Below, piece by piece: positions 13,418-26,725 of a DNA stretch of 64,000 nucleotides; the first letter of the stretch is position 1; each line of letters opens with the position of its first letter. Made by a program: the position numbers and the translations under genes. The stretch covers positions 558,001-622,000 of the forward strand of contig BLAL01000062.1 in assembly GCA_015698045.1 (NCBI GenBank). The letters run 5' to 3'. A model generated the notes under the pieces. It had not been told where the DNA came from. It was given only the letters and a program-made list of their open reading frames with translations, and did no database searches. This DNA is from Rhizophagus clarus (lineage: Eukaryota > Glomeromycota > Glomeromycetes > Glomerales > Glomeraceae).

Positions 13418-16400
13418 TATCATTATAAAAACTTATCACCGTTTTTAAATTTAGACGAAATCTACTAAGGAAGAATCCGAATTTATGTCTGATCTTTTAC
13501 AAAGATTAGATGATGAAGATGAAAATGACGAACAAGAGGAACTTTTCCAATCACTGATTCATGAGTACAAACCCTTGAATCCTGATGCTAACGGCGAATT
13601 TATGTACCAAAAAAATAAAACAAAAGTAGATAATGGGTTCCAATCATCTATTTATGAGACAAACACAATATCGACGGAATATAGACCTTTGAACAGTAAT
13701 TTAACTTATCAAGAAAAGGTAGATGATGAATGGAGTCAGTCATTTATTCATGAGACTAATACAGTTTCAATGGAATATACACCTTTGGACAGTGGATTTG
13801 ACAAAATAGATGATAAAATAGATGACAAACAAAACCAATTACCTATTCATGAGACCAATAAACAGGACACTATGCTTTTTGACAGCGATTTTACTTATCA
13901 GGAAAAAATAGATTATAAACAGGATCAATCGTTTATACATGAAACCAGCCAACCAGATACAGTCTCAATGGAGTGTGATCATGATCAACCTTTGAAACTT
14001 GACGCAAACAGCGAATTTATTTATCAAACGAAAGATGATAGACATGAATTTGACCAATCATTTATTCAAGAAACGATTCCATCTATTAATGATCAATCAG
14101 ATAATTGTTACAGATTGTTTTGGATAGATGCAGTTGAAAAATTTGGAATTGTATATATCATTGGAAAGGTAAATTAACCAAATTATGCAAAATGATTCCT
14201 TTTTTTTATATTACATATATTATGAATCAATTTTTTAGGTATTCAACAACGAAAGTAATACATATATAAGTTGCTGCGCCGCCGTCAAAAACATTCATAG
14301 AAATGTTTTCATATTACCAAGACAAAAAAAACTTGACGGTAATCGATATATTCCTCCAAATAATTTTATTGGAAATGAATTATTAATCGATTTTCTATTC
14401 TCTTCTGTGTAAATTTACAGAACACGATAATGAAACTGAAATTGATGTAACAATGGAAGATGTTAGTAGTGAAGTAAATGATTTCTTTAAAAAAAAATTC
14501 GGAGATTTTCAACATTTTACAAAGCCAGTGAACCGTAAATATGGGTTCGAGTTACCCGACATTCCTACCGAAGCACAATATTTGAAAGTAACATATCCAT
14601 TTACACGTATGTTCTTTTGATTCGCATGAAGTTGTATGATTCAAATTTGCAATTCTATATATTTATTTTTATGTTATTATTGCTAATTAACAGAGGATGC
14701 CTTACCTAAAAATTTGAGTGGGAAAACTTTTTCTCGCGCTTTTGGTACAAATACTTCTGCGCTTGAATTGCTCATATTGAAACGTAAAATTAAAGGACCA
14801 TGTTGGTTGGAAATCAAAGATGCTATCGTGGAAACATCTAGAGTGAGTTGTTATTTGTTAAAATTCAAGTAATTATTATAAACTAGAGTGTTATATATGC
14901 TTTGTGTGTTTTAGATTTCCTGGTGCAAACTGGAGCTTGTTGTTGACGATCCTAAAAAAATTAGCATTTTGAAAGAGTCTAATTTTTCTGAACCGATTAA
15001 ATCACCTTCATTAACAACCATGTCATTGAGTTTAAGAACTGTAATGAATCATAAAAAGCAAGTTAATGAAATAGTCGCTTTTAGTGTTCGTTTTTACCCA
15101 AAAGGTTCAGAATTTTTTTGTTTAATGAGAGGTTAAACGTTTGATTCGTTAAACCTAACCTGATAAATTATTTTGATGTAGTACCATTGGACGAAGCAGT
15201 TACACCGGAAAAATTACAATATCCTGAACAATATTCTGCAATTCGTCAACTAAATGATAGGCCATGGTGGACTCATGGCTTCGAAGAACTTGTCGAAGAA
15301 GAAAGAAAAAAAGGCCTTCATTTAAAATTAGAAACGAATGAATATTCGTTAATCAATTATCTATTAGGTTTGTATCTTTACTTTTAGATGATTATGACGT
15401 TATTCCTTGCATTTATATATATATTTCTTCGAAATTGAATAGCACTCATCAAGCAATATGATCCTGATATTTTTATCGGACACAATTTTATCGGATTTGA
15501 CCTTGACGTCCTGTTACACCGCTTAAAAGATTTAAAGATTAAAGACTGGTCCTGTCTTGGAAGGTTGCGAAGAAATGTGTAAGTTCTTTATCAATAAAGC
15601 TTTGAACATCTAAAAGAAATTAATTTAATAATATTATCTGTAGATGGCCAAAATCACAAAGTGGGTCTTCTGCGAATGAGTCATCCTTTGTGGAAAAATC
15701 AATTGTAAACGGTCGATTGGTTTGCGATACCTACCTAAACGCGAAAGTAAGGAAAATAGTGGTATCATTTTATATATTTTTTAATGTGTATATTTACAAA
15801 ATCTGAAACGTCAATATGTAGGAACTTATCAAATCCAAGAATTATTCGTTAACAGAACTCGTCTCATCACAACTAGGCAAGCTTCGTAAAGATATCGAAT
15901 ATGATAAAATTCCCATGTATTATAATCGAGCCAAAGATTTATTAGACATAGTTTGTCATTGTTGGAATGATGCTATTTTTACGGCAGAGCTTATGTTTAA
16001 GCTTCAGATATTGCCTCTTACTAAACAATTAACAAACTTAGCTGGCAATATATGGTATATAATACGAGTGAACCTTTATTCTTTAATAAAAAGTAATAAT
16101 TGAGCAAGTCATTACTTATTCATAATAGGTCAAAAACTCTTCTTGGAAGTAGAGCAGATCGGAATGAATTTCTTCTGTTACATGAATTTCATCAACACAA
16201 ATACGTATGTCCAAACAAAGAATATAAAAAAATTCAGGAACAATTTAGCGTGGACGGCGAAGGTAACATTTTCTCATATAATATTTATATTTTATTAATT
16301 ATATTGATTGTTTACGCATTTGTTTGTAAAGATGAATCAACCGAAGCTAAAGCAAATGGGCGAAGAAAACCTACTTATGCCGGAGGTCTCGTGCTAGAGC

Positions 16401-18878
16401 CCAAGAAAGGATTTTATGATAATTATGTAGTACTTTTGGATTTTAACAGCTTGTATCCATCAATTATTCAAGAATATAATATTTGCTTTACTACAGTAGC
16501 CAGAGTTGGGATGGTGAGTTCGTAATATATGTGCATTATTGCATTAAGGAGTGGATATAGTGGCTTACTTACATTACAATCGAAGGAAAAGGATACTGTT
16601 CCCGAAATACCTGATTCAAGTTTACCACAGGGTATTCTACCTAAATTGATTGCGAAATTAGTTAAGCGAAGAAGGATGGTAAAAAATTTGATGAAGAGTT
16701 CAACAGTTACCTCAGACAAGCTTGCCGAAGTATGTTAAATGATTATTGTCTCGACATACAGTAAACAGTTACAATAACACTAACCATATAATCGTATTTT
16801 CTTGCATAATGATAGTATGATATTCGTCAAAGGGCTCTTAAACTTACAGCAAATAGTATGTATGGTTGTTTAGGTTATACCTACTCCAGGTTTTATGCCA
16901 AGCCGTTAGCTATGTTGATCACTTCCAAAGGTCGTGAAATTCTGGAGAACACTGTTAAACTAGCAGAGAATGAAAAAATGGAGGTATGTAAGTTTTATAG
17001 TTTAATGAATAAACAAACAAATGAATGATCCATGTAGATTTTATGGTTTAATTTGTAGGTAATCTATGGAGATACGGATTCGATTATGATTAATACTAAA
17101 GCGATAGACATAAATCAAGCGTTTGAAGTTGGTAGCATTCTAAAAAAGAAAGTCAATGAACGGTATAAATTGCTCGAGCTTGAAATTGATGGGTTTTTTG
17201 AGAAGCTACTTTTGCTTAAGAAAAAAAAATATGCAGCTATCGTTGTTGAGAAAAAAAACGGCATCTTAGAACGTTCGTGTGAAACCAAAGGTCTCGATCT
17301 TGTGAGAAGAGATTGGTGTGATTTAGTGAATAAAGTATCAAGGTATAAAGCACTTGTAGTCTTTATTATCATCGTATGAAATAATTTCTAACTTATTTTA
17401 AGATTTGTATTGGATCAAATTTTATCATCTCATGATCGAGAAGTAGTAGTTAACACAATTCACACTCACTTGAGACAAGTTGGAGAGGATACGCGTTCTG
17501 GAAATTACCCTATTAATTCCTTTATAATTAATAAAGTATGGCTTAATCAAAAATTGTTTTCCCCACATGTACACTTTATTAATTTTTTTTTTTATTAAAA
17601 TATATTAATAGAATCTCGCAAAATCGCCGGAAGCCTATACTGATGCAAAAATTCAGCCTCATGTGCAAGTTGCACTGAGAATGAAAAAGAAAGGGTTAAG
17701 TGCTCGTACAGGAGATTTTATTCCATACGTTATCTGTCTAACGGCTGATGATAAATCAGAATCCGATAAAAATATTTCTGATCGAGCATTCCATCCCGAT
17801 GAGATAAATGAGTCCAATTTGCAAATCGGTAAATTCATAATATTCATGTGGTTTGTTTTTAGTTTTGTTATCTTGTCAGATGATATAAATAATTTTACTG
17901 TTTCTTCTTTATAAGATTATGATTGGTATTTAAAAATCCAAATCCATGCTTCGGTTTCTAGGTTATGCGAACATATTGAAGGAATTGATAATGCATCCAT
18001 CGCCGAGTGTCTAGGTATTCAAATTTTTTATTTTATTATTTTATAGTAATTGTACTTAGTAACTTTGTAATGTTAAAAAAAAAATTGTAATATAAGGATT
18101 TGATCCATCAAAATTCAAAAGTTCATCGAATTTGGTGACATCACATAAAATCGGTTCGAAAATGCCAGATGGCGAGCGATTTAAGGATGTTGAGAAATTT
18201 GTGCCCATATGTATTTATTGTAATGAAGAAAATATCTTTGAAGGGTTAAAGGTTAGTGGTTGTTGTTTTCTCTTATATACAAACTTATATACAATATTAA
18301 TGGTCGATGTTATAGGAATCTGGCGGGTTAATTAAATGTAATGGATGTAACATCATTATTCCATTTTCTTCGATTTTGACACAACTTACTTTCAAAGTTC
18401 GGTCCTATATTAAACAATACTATGATGATTGGAAAGTATGTGATGAACAAAGTTGTTTATATCGTACAAGACAAGTCACTTACTCTAAAAATTGTATTAA
18501 TCGAGAATGCAATGGAAAAATGAAGGTCGAGGTAAGTAGAATGTTTTATTGTATATGGTTAGAGCGGTATCTAAATAATTAATCTATTTCTCCAAATGTT
18601 TAAGTATGACGAACAAAAGCTATATCTTCAATTACTCTATTTATCTCAACTATTTGATATAAATAAAGTACAAAAAAGGGCAGAATTTGGTATGGATTAT
18701 TGACTACATAGAATCAATCGATCATCACTGTATTAGAAACTAATTAATTTCTATTATTTTAGGTTATGAAAATATAAAAGAACTCGGTAGATTGAAAAGT
18801 TTAGTCGACAGGCATTTAGACCAGAATGCATTACGATATGTAAATTTAGGAGAATTGTTCAGTTATTATTTCGAATAA
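12801..18878 (+). CDS. POL1: DNA polymerase alpha catalytic subunit
   Basis: Twenty-four exons: 12801-12908, 12977-13154, 13261-13373, 13455-14168, 14239-14338, 14421-14606, 14694-14842, 14915-15131, 15182-15367, 15443-15578, 15644-15746, 15822-16054, 16129-16262, 16332-16513, 16586-16729, 16816-16983, 17059-17342, 17403-17535, 17612-17828, 17916-18014, 18097-18251, 18316-18531, 18605-18689, 18763-18878; 1451 aa, close to the human length. Family-B motifs are present: A ([14 protein letters not shown]), B ([13 protein letters not shown]) and C (YGDTDSI). Two C-terminal cysteine modules follow (CIYC...CNGC; CDEQSC...CINREC), which hold the Zn/B-subunit contact. It extends RNA primers made by primase at origins and on the lagging strand. 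The large exon 4 encodes degenerate repeats absent from the conserved core. Two junctions are less sure: exon 8 may end at 15104, and exon 15 uses the acceptor ...cgaag at 16585. Confidence 0.95.
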
Positions 18879-19210
18879 AACTAATAAAATTTTATTTTTG
18901 TTAATAATAATAATGTATAATTCATTGTAAAGTCATTCAGATATTATGTCATTCATCAGATACATCCTTGTAAATAATTAATCATTAATTTTATATGTCC
19001 GAGAAACTGAATATGAGAAATGGGACAACAGAATATCTAAAACAATAGTTAAACTTTATTGATCAAGAAAGATATAATGCAGGAAATTGCCCTTATATAA
19101 AATAATGTTATTTCATTAATTTTTAATATATATTATTTAATAAATACATATATATAATTCTATTATGTATAGTAGTAAATAAAAATTTACAATGTGCATT
19201 CACCAAAAAT

Positions 19211-22200
19211 TTAATCACCGTCATTTGTCGAATCATGAGATTGGAAATGTTTTAAATATTTAAGAAGATTATATGAATCCGTTTCAATACACCTAGTATG
19301 AACCAAAAAGAGGAGTTAAGAATAAATATTATAGATTACATAACAACATATACTTATATTTTTAAAGGATATGATATTAGTGATTCTTTTATATCCGATA
19401 TTGGAACTTTAACATTTTCACATATAGTTGTTAATCCTTGTTCGGCCCTATTAAGATAATCACTATAATATGAACTTTGATCAAATAATTCTGAATTTTC
19501 TTGAACAGCCATTGCCACATCTAATAATTGCTGTAGTAAATAAGTTCAGTTAGTACAATATTTTACTTTTTAGTAAAGAAATATATACATATATATATAC
19601 TAACTTGACATAATCTTTCAACCAAAGAAACCTTATAATCATAAAAATCTACATCGTATAATAATGTAACATTATTTCCTGCATCATTTTCAATACCATT
19701 TTTACCAAGAGTTTTCTCACTGCTGCTAGCAAAAATATCAGTATTTTTTGAATTATACGAATTTAATTTTTGATAGTGTCCTGGTGTATTCCATCCCCAT
19801 ATATCCTCTTCATTTGTCGAATCTTTAAATGAATTATCAGTAAACGATATTCTTTTAGGTGTAATTGGACTAACTAAAGGACTTGGCTCTTCTGTAAAAA
19901 GATCATCTGATTTATCTGTTATGTGTTTATTAAATTTTAAAGAAACTGGTGAAATTGGCTCATTCCAATTCCATGTATCAAAATTAACGACACCTTTCGA
20001 AATAGCATCATCACCATCACTATCCGCCATTGGTATGTCAAAAATAGTTGTTCTGCGTCTAGATTTTAAAATGTGATCAGGCCTTTTGGGATCTGATTGT
20101 TGTGAAAAAATCCATGTTTTTACGAGATGAAGAGCTAGCAGTGGACATCCCATACGGTCATAAGCAAAAATACTTCTTAACACAAAGAAGTATTCCGTTT
20201 TTGACGAAATTTCTGCTGCTCCTCTCATTGTTTGAATTGATTTGTCTTTTAGTTGTTTGTATAAAACTACCAAAGCTGCATCAGGAGATTCTGTAGTTAG
20301 AGGTGTTGTTTCTACTTTCTTATCGTACAGAGTTTCCAAAGGTACCTTAAAAATATTTAATTTTCTTTTATTAACATTGGATAATCAATTATCAATTCAG
20401 AATAAGTTAAGAAATTCGAACCATAATAGCTTTTACAGCCTTATCTCTTTGATTCAATGACCAAAAAGCCAAGCTAGCTAACCATCGATCCCCTGTTCTG
20501 ATGGCTAGAGGAATAATATGATCTTCATATATGCTCTTCAAAATAGGACCATCCTCACCTGTAAATATAAAATTATAATTTAATATTTAATAAATAAAAT
20601 ATTTATATTTATTTATTTTTTTTTAAAAAAAGGTTACCCTCATAAACTCTGGTTATGGCTATAGCTAATTGAAAATCATCCAAATGTTTTAAGCATACAT
20701 TGACAGCGTCTCTTAACTGATCACCAAGTAGGAAGAAAGCTGCTGCATATTCTATCAAATTACATGCTATTATTAGCTTGTAAAATTTCTATATAAAAGT
20801 AAACAATAGGAAAACAATACCATAACGTTGTTTGCCCAACAGAGCATAAGCGTTTTTTAAAGCTGCCGTTTTCCATCTGGGCTCAGTAAAATCATTTACA
20901 AGGAATTTCAACATGATAGCTTGCTCTCTATGAGTATTAGCAGTTTTCCATAAACCCAACAATAGTTTCTTTTTTCGTAAAGCCATATAGAATATAGAAC
21001 AATCTATTGGATCCCTCTCTTCTTTTGACATATAATGATTACGAGCCACATTTTCGATTTGTTGTCGCTATAATCAATCGTTAATTAATACACTAACGAA
21101 AAAATATCCCGAGTTATAAATGTACTTACAACTGTTTCATTACTTCGAAGCCATAAAAAGATGCCATGTATTCTTGCATCCTTCCATAAGAATTTTCCAC
21201 CAGACGCTTGGATGCTGTATTCTATTAATAGATCCTAAATTGGCATAGCTAATGTATTAGTCATAGGATAACACCAAAACATGTAGAAATTTTCTTACCT
21301 GAGAATTACTGTGCAATGCCCAGTTCATATCTCGATAATTTAAACCAGAAGACCGTATACCGGAAGATATTTTATTTAAATAATGATACCGTCGCATAAA
21401 TATTACGTATCGAACACCATTTTCGTCCAAACTCCGTTTTTGATTTTCTACCTGTATTATCACCAATTTGATGAAATGTATTCAACTTCAAACTTTGAAA
21501 ATATATTCTTACCTGATTTATAGTATTAACTAATGCTAACAATTGCGCTTGTTCAACGGGTGACAAGTCAGGTAATGAAATGACTTGTAATTTTTCGATC
21601 AAAAACTTAGCTTCTTTCTCAGTAAATTCAAGTAAAGTTTCTTGAGATCTTTAAAAGAAAAGATACTAATTTTTAATATTAACTTTTTTTTTTTTTTTGG
21701 TTTTTAATTAACATTATATATACCCGTCTTCATCGCTGTCTTCTCCAAAAAGAACGTTATAACGAGTACGAGTAGTTTTCGTTGATGCTGTTGACTTGAA
21801 TAACAAGAAAAATTGAGTTAGCTTAATAAAGAATTTTTTTTTTTTTTTTGCTTTAAAAAATTAGAAAATCTACAATTACGAACCATGTTTTCTTGAGAAA
21901 ATTTGTCAAATGGTAAAGGGAGGATTCGTTCAATAGGTTTATTTATTTTATCCAACATTTTAAGAAATTTATAAAGATGGGCGAAAATCTGCTTCACCAA
22001 ATCCATTTGATCTATTTGGGATTAATTCAAAATTAATATCAAAATTAAACAAACACAATTTATTAACCTACCCCACATAATATACTCTAAAAGAAACATT
22101 GGGTGATAATGTGGTAAAGGACCGTTCAAATGGTCAACAACATGAAATAACGTAGGATACTTCTTTTGATTAATCCCAGTTATACGCGAAACTATGGATT

Positions 22201-25200
22201 ATTCAATTTTTAGATATAAATAGCGATATTAAAAAAAATCGCATAAACAAAATCGGAAAAACTTGAATCACCTTTTTCCATATTTTCTTCTGTTAACCAT
22301 TTATCATAACAACGTAATTGATTACAATTAGCTACAATAAGTGAACCCGAATTATCCCAATATATAGCAGAAATTGGTAATGTAGCATTGCTAATATACA
22401 GATACAAAAAATGTTAATATATCCAGTTGAACTCAAATAATGACGAGTTTAAAAAGAACCATACTTATCAATTTCTGAAAACATAATCCAAGAACTTCGT
22501 CCAGAAATGTGGTGTTTACGAAGTTGAGTATAAATACAAATTTTTTGTGACATTGATATGGCTAATACAATCTCAGCATTGGAAGTGAAAAGCCAACTTA
22601 TATCAACAATTTTTTCGCTAGATGACGAGGTAAAATACGAATAAATAAGAGATTCTTATACCGGAAAGAAATAATAACTATAGTGAAATGAACCTAAATT
22701 CCTCCATGTAATCTTTGACAGATGGTAATCTTTTAGTTATGCATTCCCATATTGTCATTTCATAACTACTTCCTTTTTTCTTAACTATAAATGGAATTAA
22801 TTTTTTTAACAAATTTAAATTAAAAATGTGAATAAAAAGCATTTTCATACCAATGGCAGCTCTCCCCTGTGGACCACATTTGATTAAAATTGGCTCTTCG
22901 GCCCCGACGTCGTAATTAACTTCCTTCAACCATAATTCTTTATTAGCATTAAGGTTACTACCATCATATTTCATATTTAATTGCCAATACATAATATATC
23001 CATCATCGGAATATGTCAATAATATAGGAGGGGATAAGTCATTCGATGGATAACATCTTTTATTAGACCCCGCCCATTGTTCCACAGATACAGCCATTTT
23101 AATTTGATTATTAATAGGAAGAGAAGTCTTTGAAATTAGGTCAACTTTTGGACCTGTATTTGTAAAAAAATTTTTTAAAAAAAAAATTATTAAAACAATC
23201 AATTAAACAATAATAAATTAAAGCATAAAAACCATACCTTTGCCATGTAAAAACTTCCAACAAAAAATTGTATTCTTGTAAGAGCTTACTCCAACAACAT
23301 ACGTAAGAGTAGACGAGGAAATTTTATGTTGATATGAAAATAACAAGAGCAGTTCATAAGAAGTTTCATAGTCATCAAATACAATCTTTTGAGTAAAATC
23401 ATTTCTATCGTCGAGTATGAAGAGGACAATTTGAATTCCGTCATATGCAACAATACATTTCCCTAAAAAATGGTTACAGTGGGATAAATTTTCTTTCCCA
23501 TTTTTATTTTATTTTATTATTTTTTTTTTTTTTGTTACAAAATGGATAAAAAAATTTACCTTCTAAAAGCACACATACTAGCTTAATTTGTTTCATCGGA
23601 ACACTGGTTTTTTCAACTATCTTTGGGCTAACTTGATTAACAAGCTAAATATCAAATAGGTATTAAAAATAATATAATTAAATGAATATATTTATCAACA
23701 TAATAATTTGTAACTAAAAATACCTGCGATATCTCAAGCTTCATAAAATCCCACAGGATTGCTCCTCCATCACTATCAAGTGAAACGAAGCTGTCAGTTC
23801 CAGAAGATTTAACGATAGTTTTTATATCATTATGATGTCCAGTCCATAAATATTTTAATTGTAACGGAGTTGACTGCGAGTATTCGAACATATCAACAAG
23901 TCGAATTGAATATCTGCTAATACAACCTTGCGGACTCTGAGCCAATATTGTAAGTTCCACCGAAGCTTATTACGCAGTAAAAATCATTAATTTTCTACTT
24001 AAAAAGGTAATTTGATAAAATCATTTATCCCAAATTAATAATAATTACTGCTCTTAAAATCCGGACTTGTGTTATCATGAAACACAAATGCATTTCCATG
24101 AAAATAATCTGCTTCTGATAGAGAAAGCACCTGAGATGCACGAAACAAAACGAGAACTTTTGGAATACGTCTGGGCCTACAATAAATATTCTAATTATAG
24201 TAATTTAATGTCAAAATAATAATATATATATATTTATTTTTTTATTTTTTTTTTTTTTGAAAAACAATTTTTTGAGAATAGTTACCCTTATTCCCCAAAT
24301 AACAATAGAACCATCTTGTTGAATTTGATAAAACAAATCAGGTGTATCGTTTGCGAGACTTTTCAACTTTTTTAATCCATCACTTATACAGGACTGTTCT
24401 GTTTCATTGTCAGAGGAATCTATAGCTAATTTTACAGATACCAAAAATTCTCTTGGGTGTATCCAATGAATGGGCGAAAAACAATCAAAGTGTTTATGAC
24501 AAATTCTCTCTTCTTCTAAAGAAGGAAGAGTAACCAATGATTGTTCGGGATCGATTACCGTACATACGTAAAGATTATGAGGTTCATCAGGGTTTGTTGC
24601 AGCCCATATTCTACATAATCCATCCTTGCAAACTGTTAAAAGAATATTGCTCCCTTGTGAACTAAAATATTTTTTTTTAAAATAAAATGAAAAAAAAGAA
24701 GTTATCTCATTTTTTTTTAATTAAAACTTAATGGTCGAATAAAATCATCATTTCTTTCTTTACTTTATTTGTTCATGTGGACCTTTCCGCCATGAAAAGT
24801 TGGTTACTGATCTTGGATGTGGCAAATAATGAAATTTATATTTTCGCTCCTTGCCATCATTTTTTTGACAACACCAAATTTTCACAAATCTATCATACTT
24901 TGCATAAATAGATTTATTATATGCATTATTACAAAATCATAAATATTTAATAAACATGAAAACAGAAATACCTCTCCAACCGTAGCGATTAACGTAGAAT
25001 CTTGTGATACTTCAACATGAATTATTTTAGAAGCAACCCTTTAATAATTATGAAAGTATCTTACTAAATGATAAGGAAATAATTTATATTAATAATACTT
25101 TTTAATAACTAACCTTTGTTCCCATAATTTGTTCCATTTATTACGATTCTCCTCATTAGACTTACTTTGTTCCCAAAGAGCAATAGCTTCTCCGCCCACC

Positions 25201-26078
25201 CAAAGTTGACCTTTAAATTAATTTAATACATAAATTTTTAAAAAAATTATCCACGTATTAATCTTCAAAGCTCTGCGCTTACCATTAATTAAACTCCATG
25301 AAGTGCAGAATACAGAATAATCATGCTTCAGTATCTTTAATAAAGACCATTGAACTCTCTAATATATAAAACGAGGAAATATTTAGAATTTATCATAATC
25401 AAATAATTCTTCTCATTTTCATTCATTCCTTCTTCTTTTTGTGGTATAATATGGTATAGTATTACCGTGTTCGTATCATCTTGATCTGGTTTAAATACAA
25501 GTATATTTGTTCCAATTGTTATAGCAATCTATTCAATTAAAAATATAAAGTTTTATTAGTAATTCTACATGATTCACCAAATCAATGAATAAATATTTGG
25601 TCGTCTTTAAACATAAAAGTGTCAAAAATTCTACATGAACAATTCGAACCTATAATCTAGAAAAGAAATATTTGTGGCAGGCTTTCAAATAAGTCAATAA
25701 ATAAATTGATCATAAAATAATATTTCCTGCTGACCTTTCCGTCAAATTCTGATAATTCTGCCGAAAAAATTTTTTCTTTATTCGAATCTTTCTCTAAAAA
25801 TTCGGAGGCGTTTATTGTTTGAACCAATTCCGAGAGTCCCCTATAAATTACAAGTTTATTTCCTGTACCATATATCTTTAAAACAGGGTCGAGTTAAATA
25901 AAAGTTTAGAAAGCGTTGAAAACGAGGAGTATTAAAAAAATTGGATATAATCAATCGGTTTATCAAAAATTTAAGGTAATAATCAACTTACAAGGTAACG
26001 AGAATTCTCCCAATATGCTGTATGAAAGCTTTGGACAAAACCATTAGACTTTCCTGGACAAACTTGCTTAAGTAACAT
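19211..26078 (-). CDS. RAV1: RAVE complex subunit Rav1 / Rabconnectin-3 (DmX-like)
   Basis: Twenty-eight exons in order: 25992-26078, 25735-25875, 25466-25528, 25283-25358, 25114-25210, 24972-25038, 24764-24897, 24286-24661, 24049-24190, 23724-23965, 23560-23644, 23238-23462, 22851-23153, 22694-22784, 22465-22617, 22272-22390, 22072-22191, 21884-22011, 21724-21794, 21513-21648, 21299-21451, 21130-21234, 20821-21067, 20638-20751, 20422-20558, 19605-20345, 19373-19530, 19211-19295; 1531 aa. The N-terminal half is a run of WD40-like blades (for example DRFVKIWCC, DGLCRIWAA, GAILWDF). The C-terminal half is the Rav1p domain with RSLDENGVRY, the helical block around KTAALKNAYALLGKQRYEYAA and KHLDDFQLAIAITRVYEGEDG. 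Rav1, with Rav2 and Skp1, drives glucose-regulated assembly of the vacuolar V1Vo proton ATPase. The last intron is U12-type AT-AC; without it the protein would end 27 residues earlier. Confidence 0.93.
19296..19372 (-). other. U12-type AT-AC intron in RAV1
   Basis: In transcription direction the intron starts ATATCCTTTA, an exact match to the U12 AT-AC donor. It contains TTCTTAACT, close to the U12 branch consensus TTCCTTAAC, with the branch A about 20 nt from the 3' end, and ends ...TTCATAC. It is 77 nt long. Removing it joins ATA TC to T AGG TGT and continues in frame for 27 residues to TAA at 19211. A conventional GT-AG alternative (gtatatg...actag) leaves an in-frame TAA before the donor. 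Confidence 0.85.
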
Positions 26079-26725
26079 TATATAATTAACACGACGTCAG
26101 CAAAGTGGAGCAAAAATCAAAAATCATAAGAGACACGAAAATGATTTGAAATTTAAAATAAATTTGTCAGTATTTATAATTCATCGTTACACACAAGCCA
26201 GTCAGATATTGCTTGTTGTACCAAACTCAATTATCAAGAAGCCACGATTGTGTTCCCATAAATAATTTTTTTACGGTTTCTCTTCGGATTTTGAGTTATA
26301 TATAAGTAATATAACCTCTGCTCAGTACTGTATTGTATATTTCGTACACCCAACGTTTTTTTTAAGGATTTGATCCACAAAGATCGAGGAGACAATAATT
26401 TAAATTTATAATTTATTGTTTGAGCATGGTTACCGTAGAAATCATAAAATTTAAAATTTAAATCAAAAATTAATTTTATTAAGTAGTGTCCATAATTGTA
26501 ATATGATTTTTGCTCAAAATTATGTTTTAAAGAGAAAAAAACTATATACAAACGAAATAAAGTAGGCGCAAGGGCATACAAAAAAGAGAAATAGCTATTA
26601 TGCAAAAATATTTACAGATTCGCATACCCCTGTTTTTTTTTTTAAAAAAAAAAAAATGTTCGAAAATTCTCATGATTAAGTTGATTCTTTAATCCAACCA
26701 TTATACTCTCTCCTCCTCTCTTTGA

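Noticed and set aside
19300..19357. Conventional GT-AG intron (gtatatg...catactag) for the end of RAV1
   Set aside because: The exon before this donor already contains an in-frame TAA, so the intron could never be translated across. The AT-AC alternative restores the frame.
25600..25665. Possible extra RAV1 exon in the 203-nt intron 25529-25734
   Set aside because: An AG-preceded open stretch exists, but no donor keeps the frame. Direct joining gives FDGK|IAITIGTNILVF, which fits the WD-repeat family.
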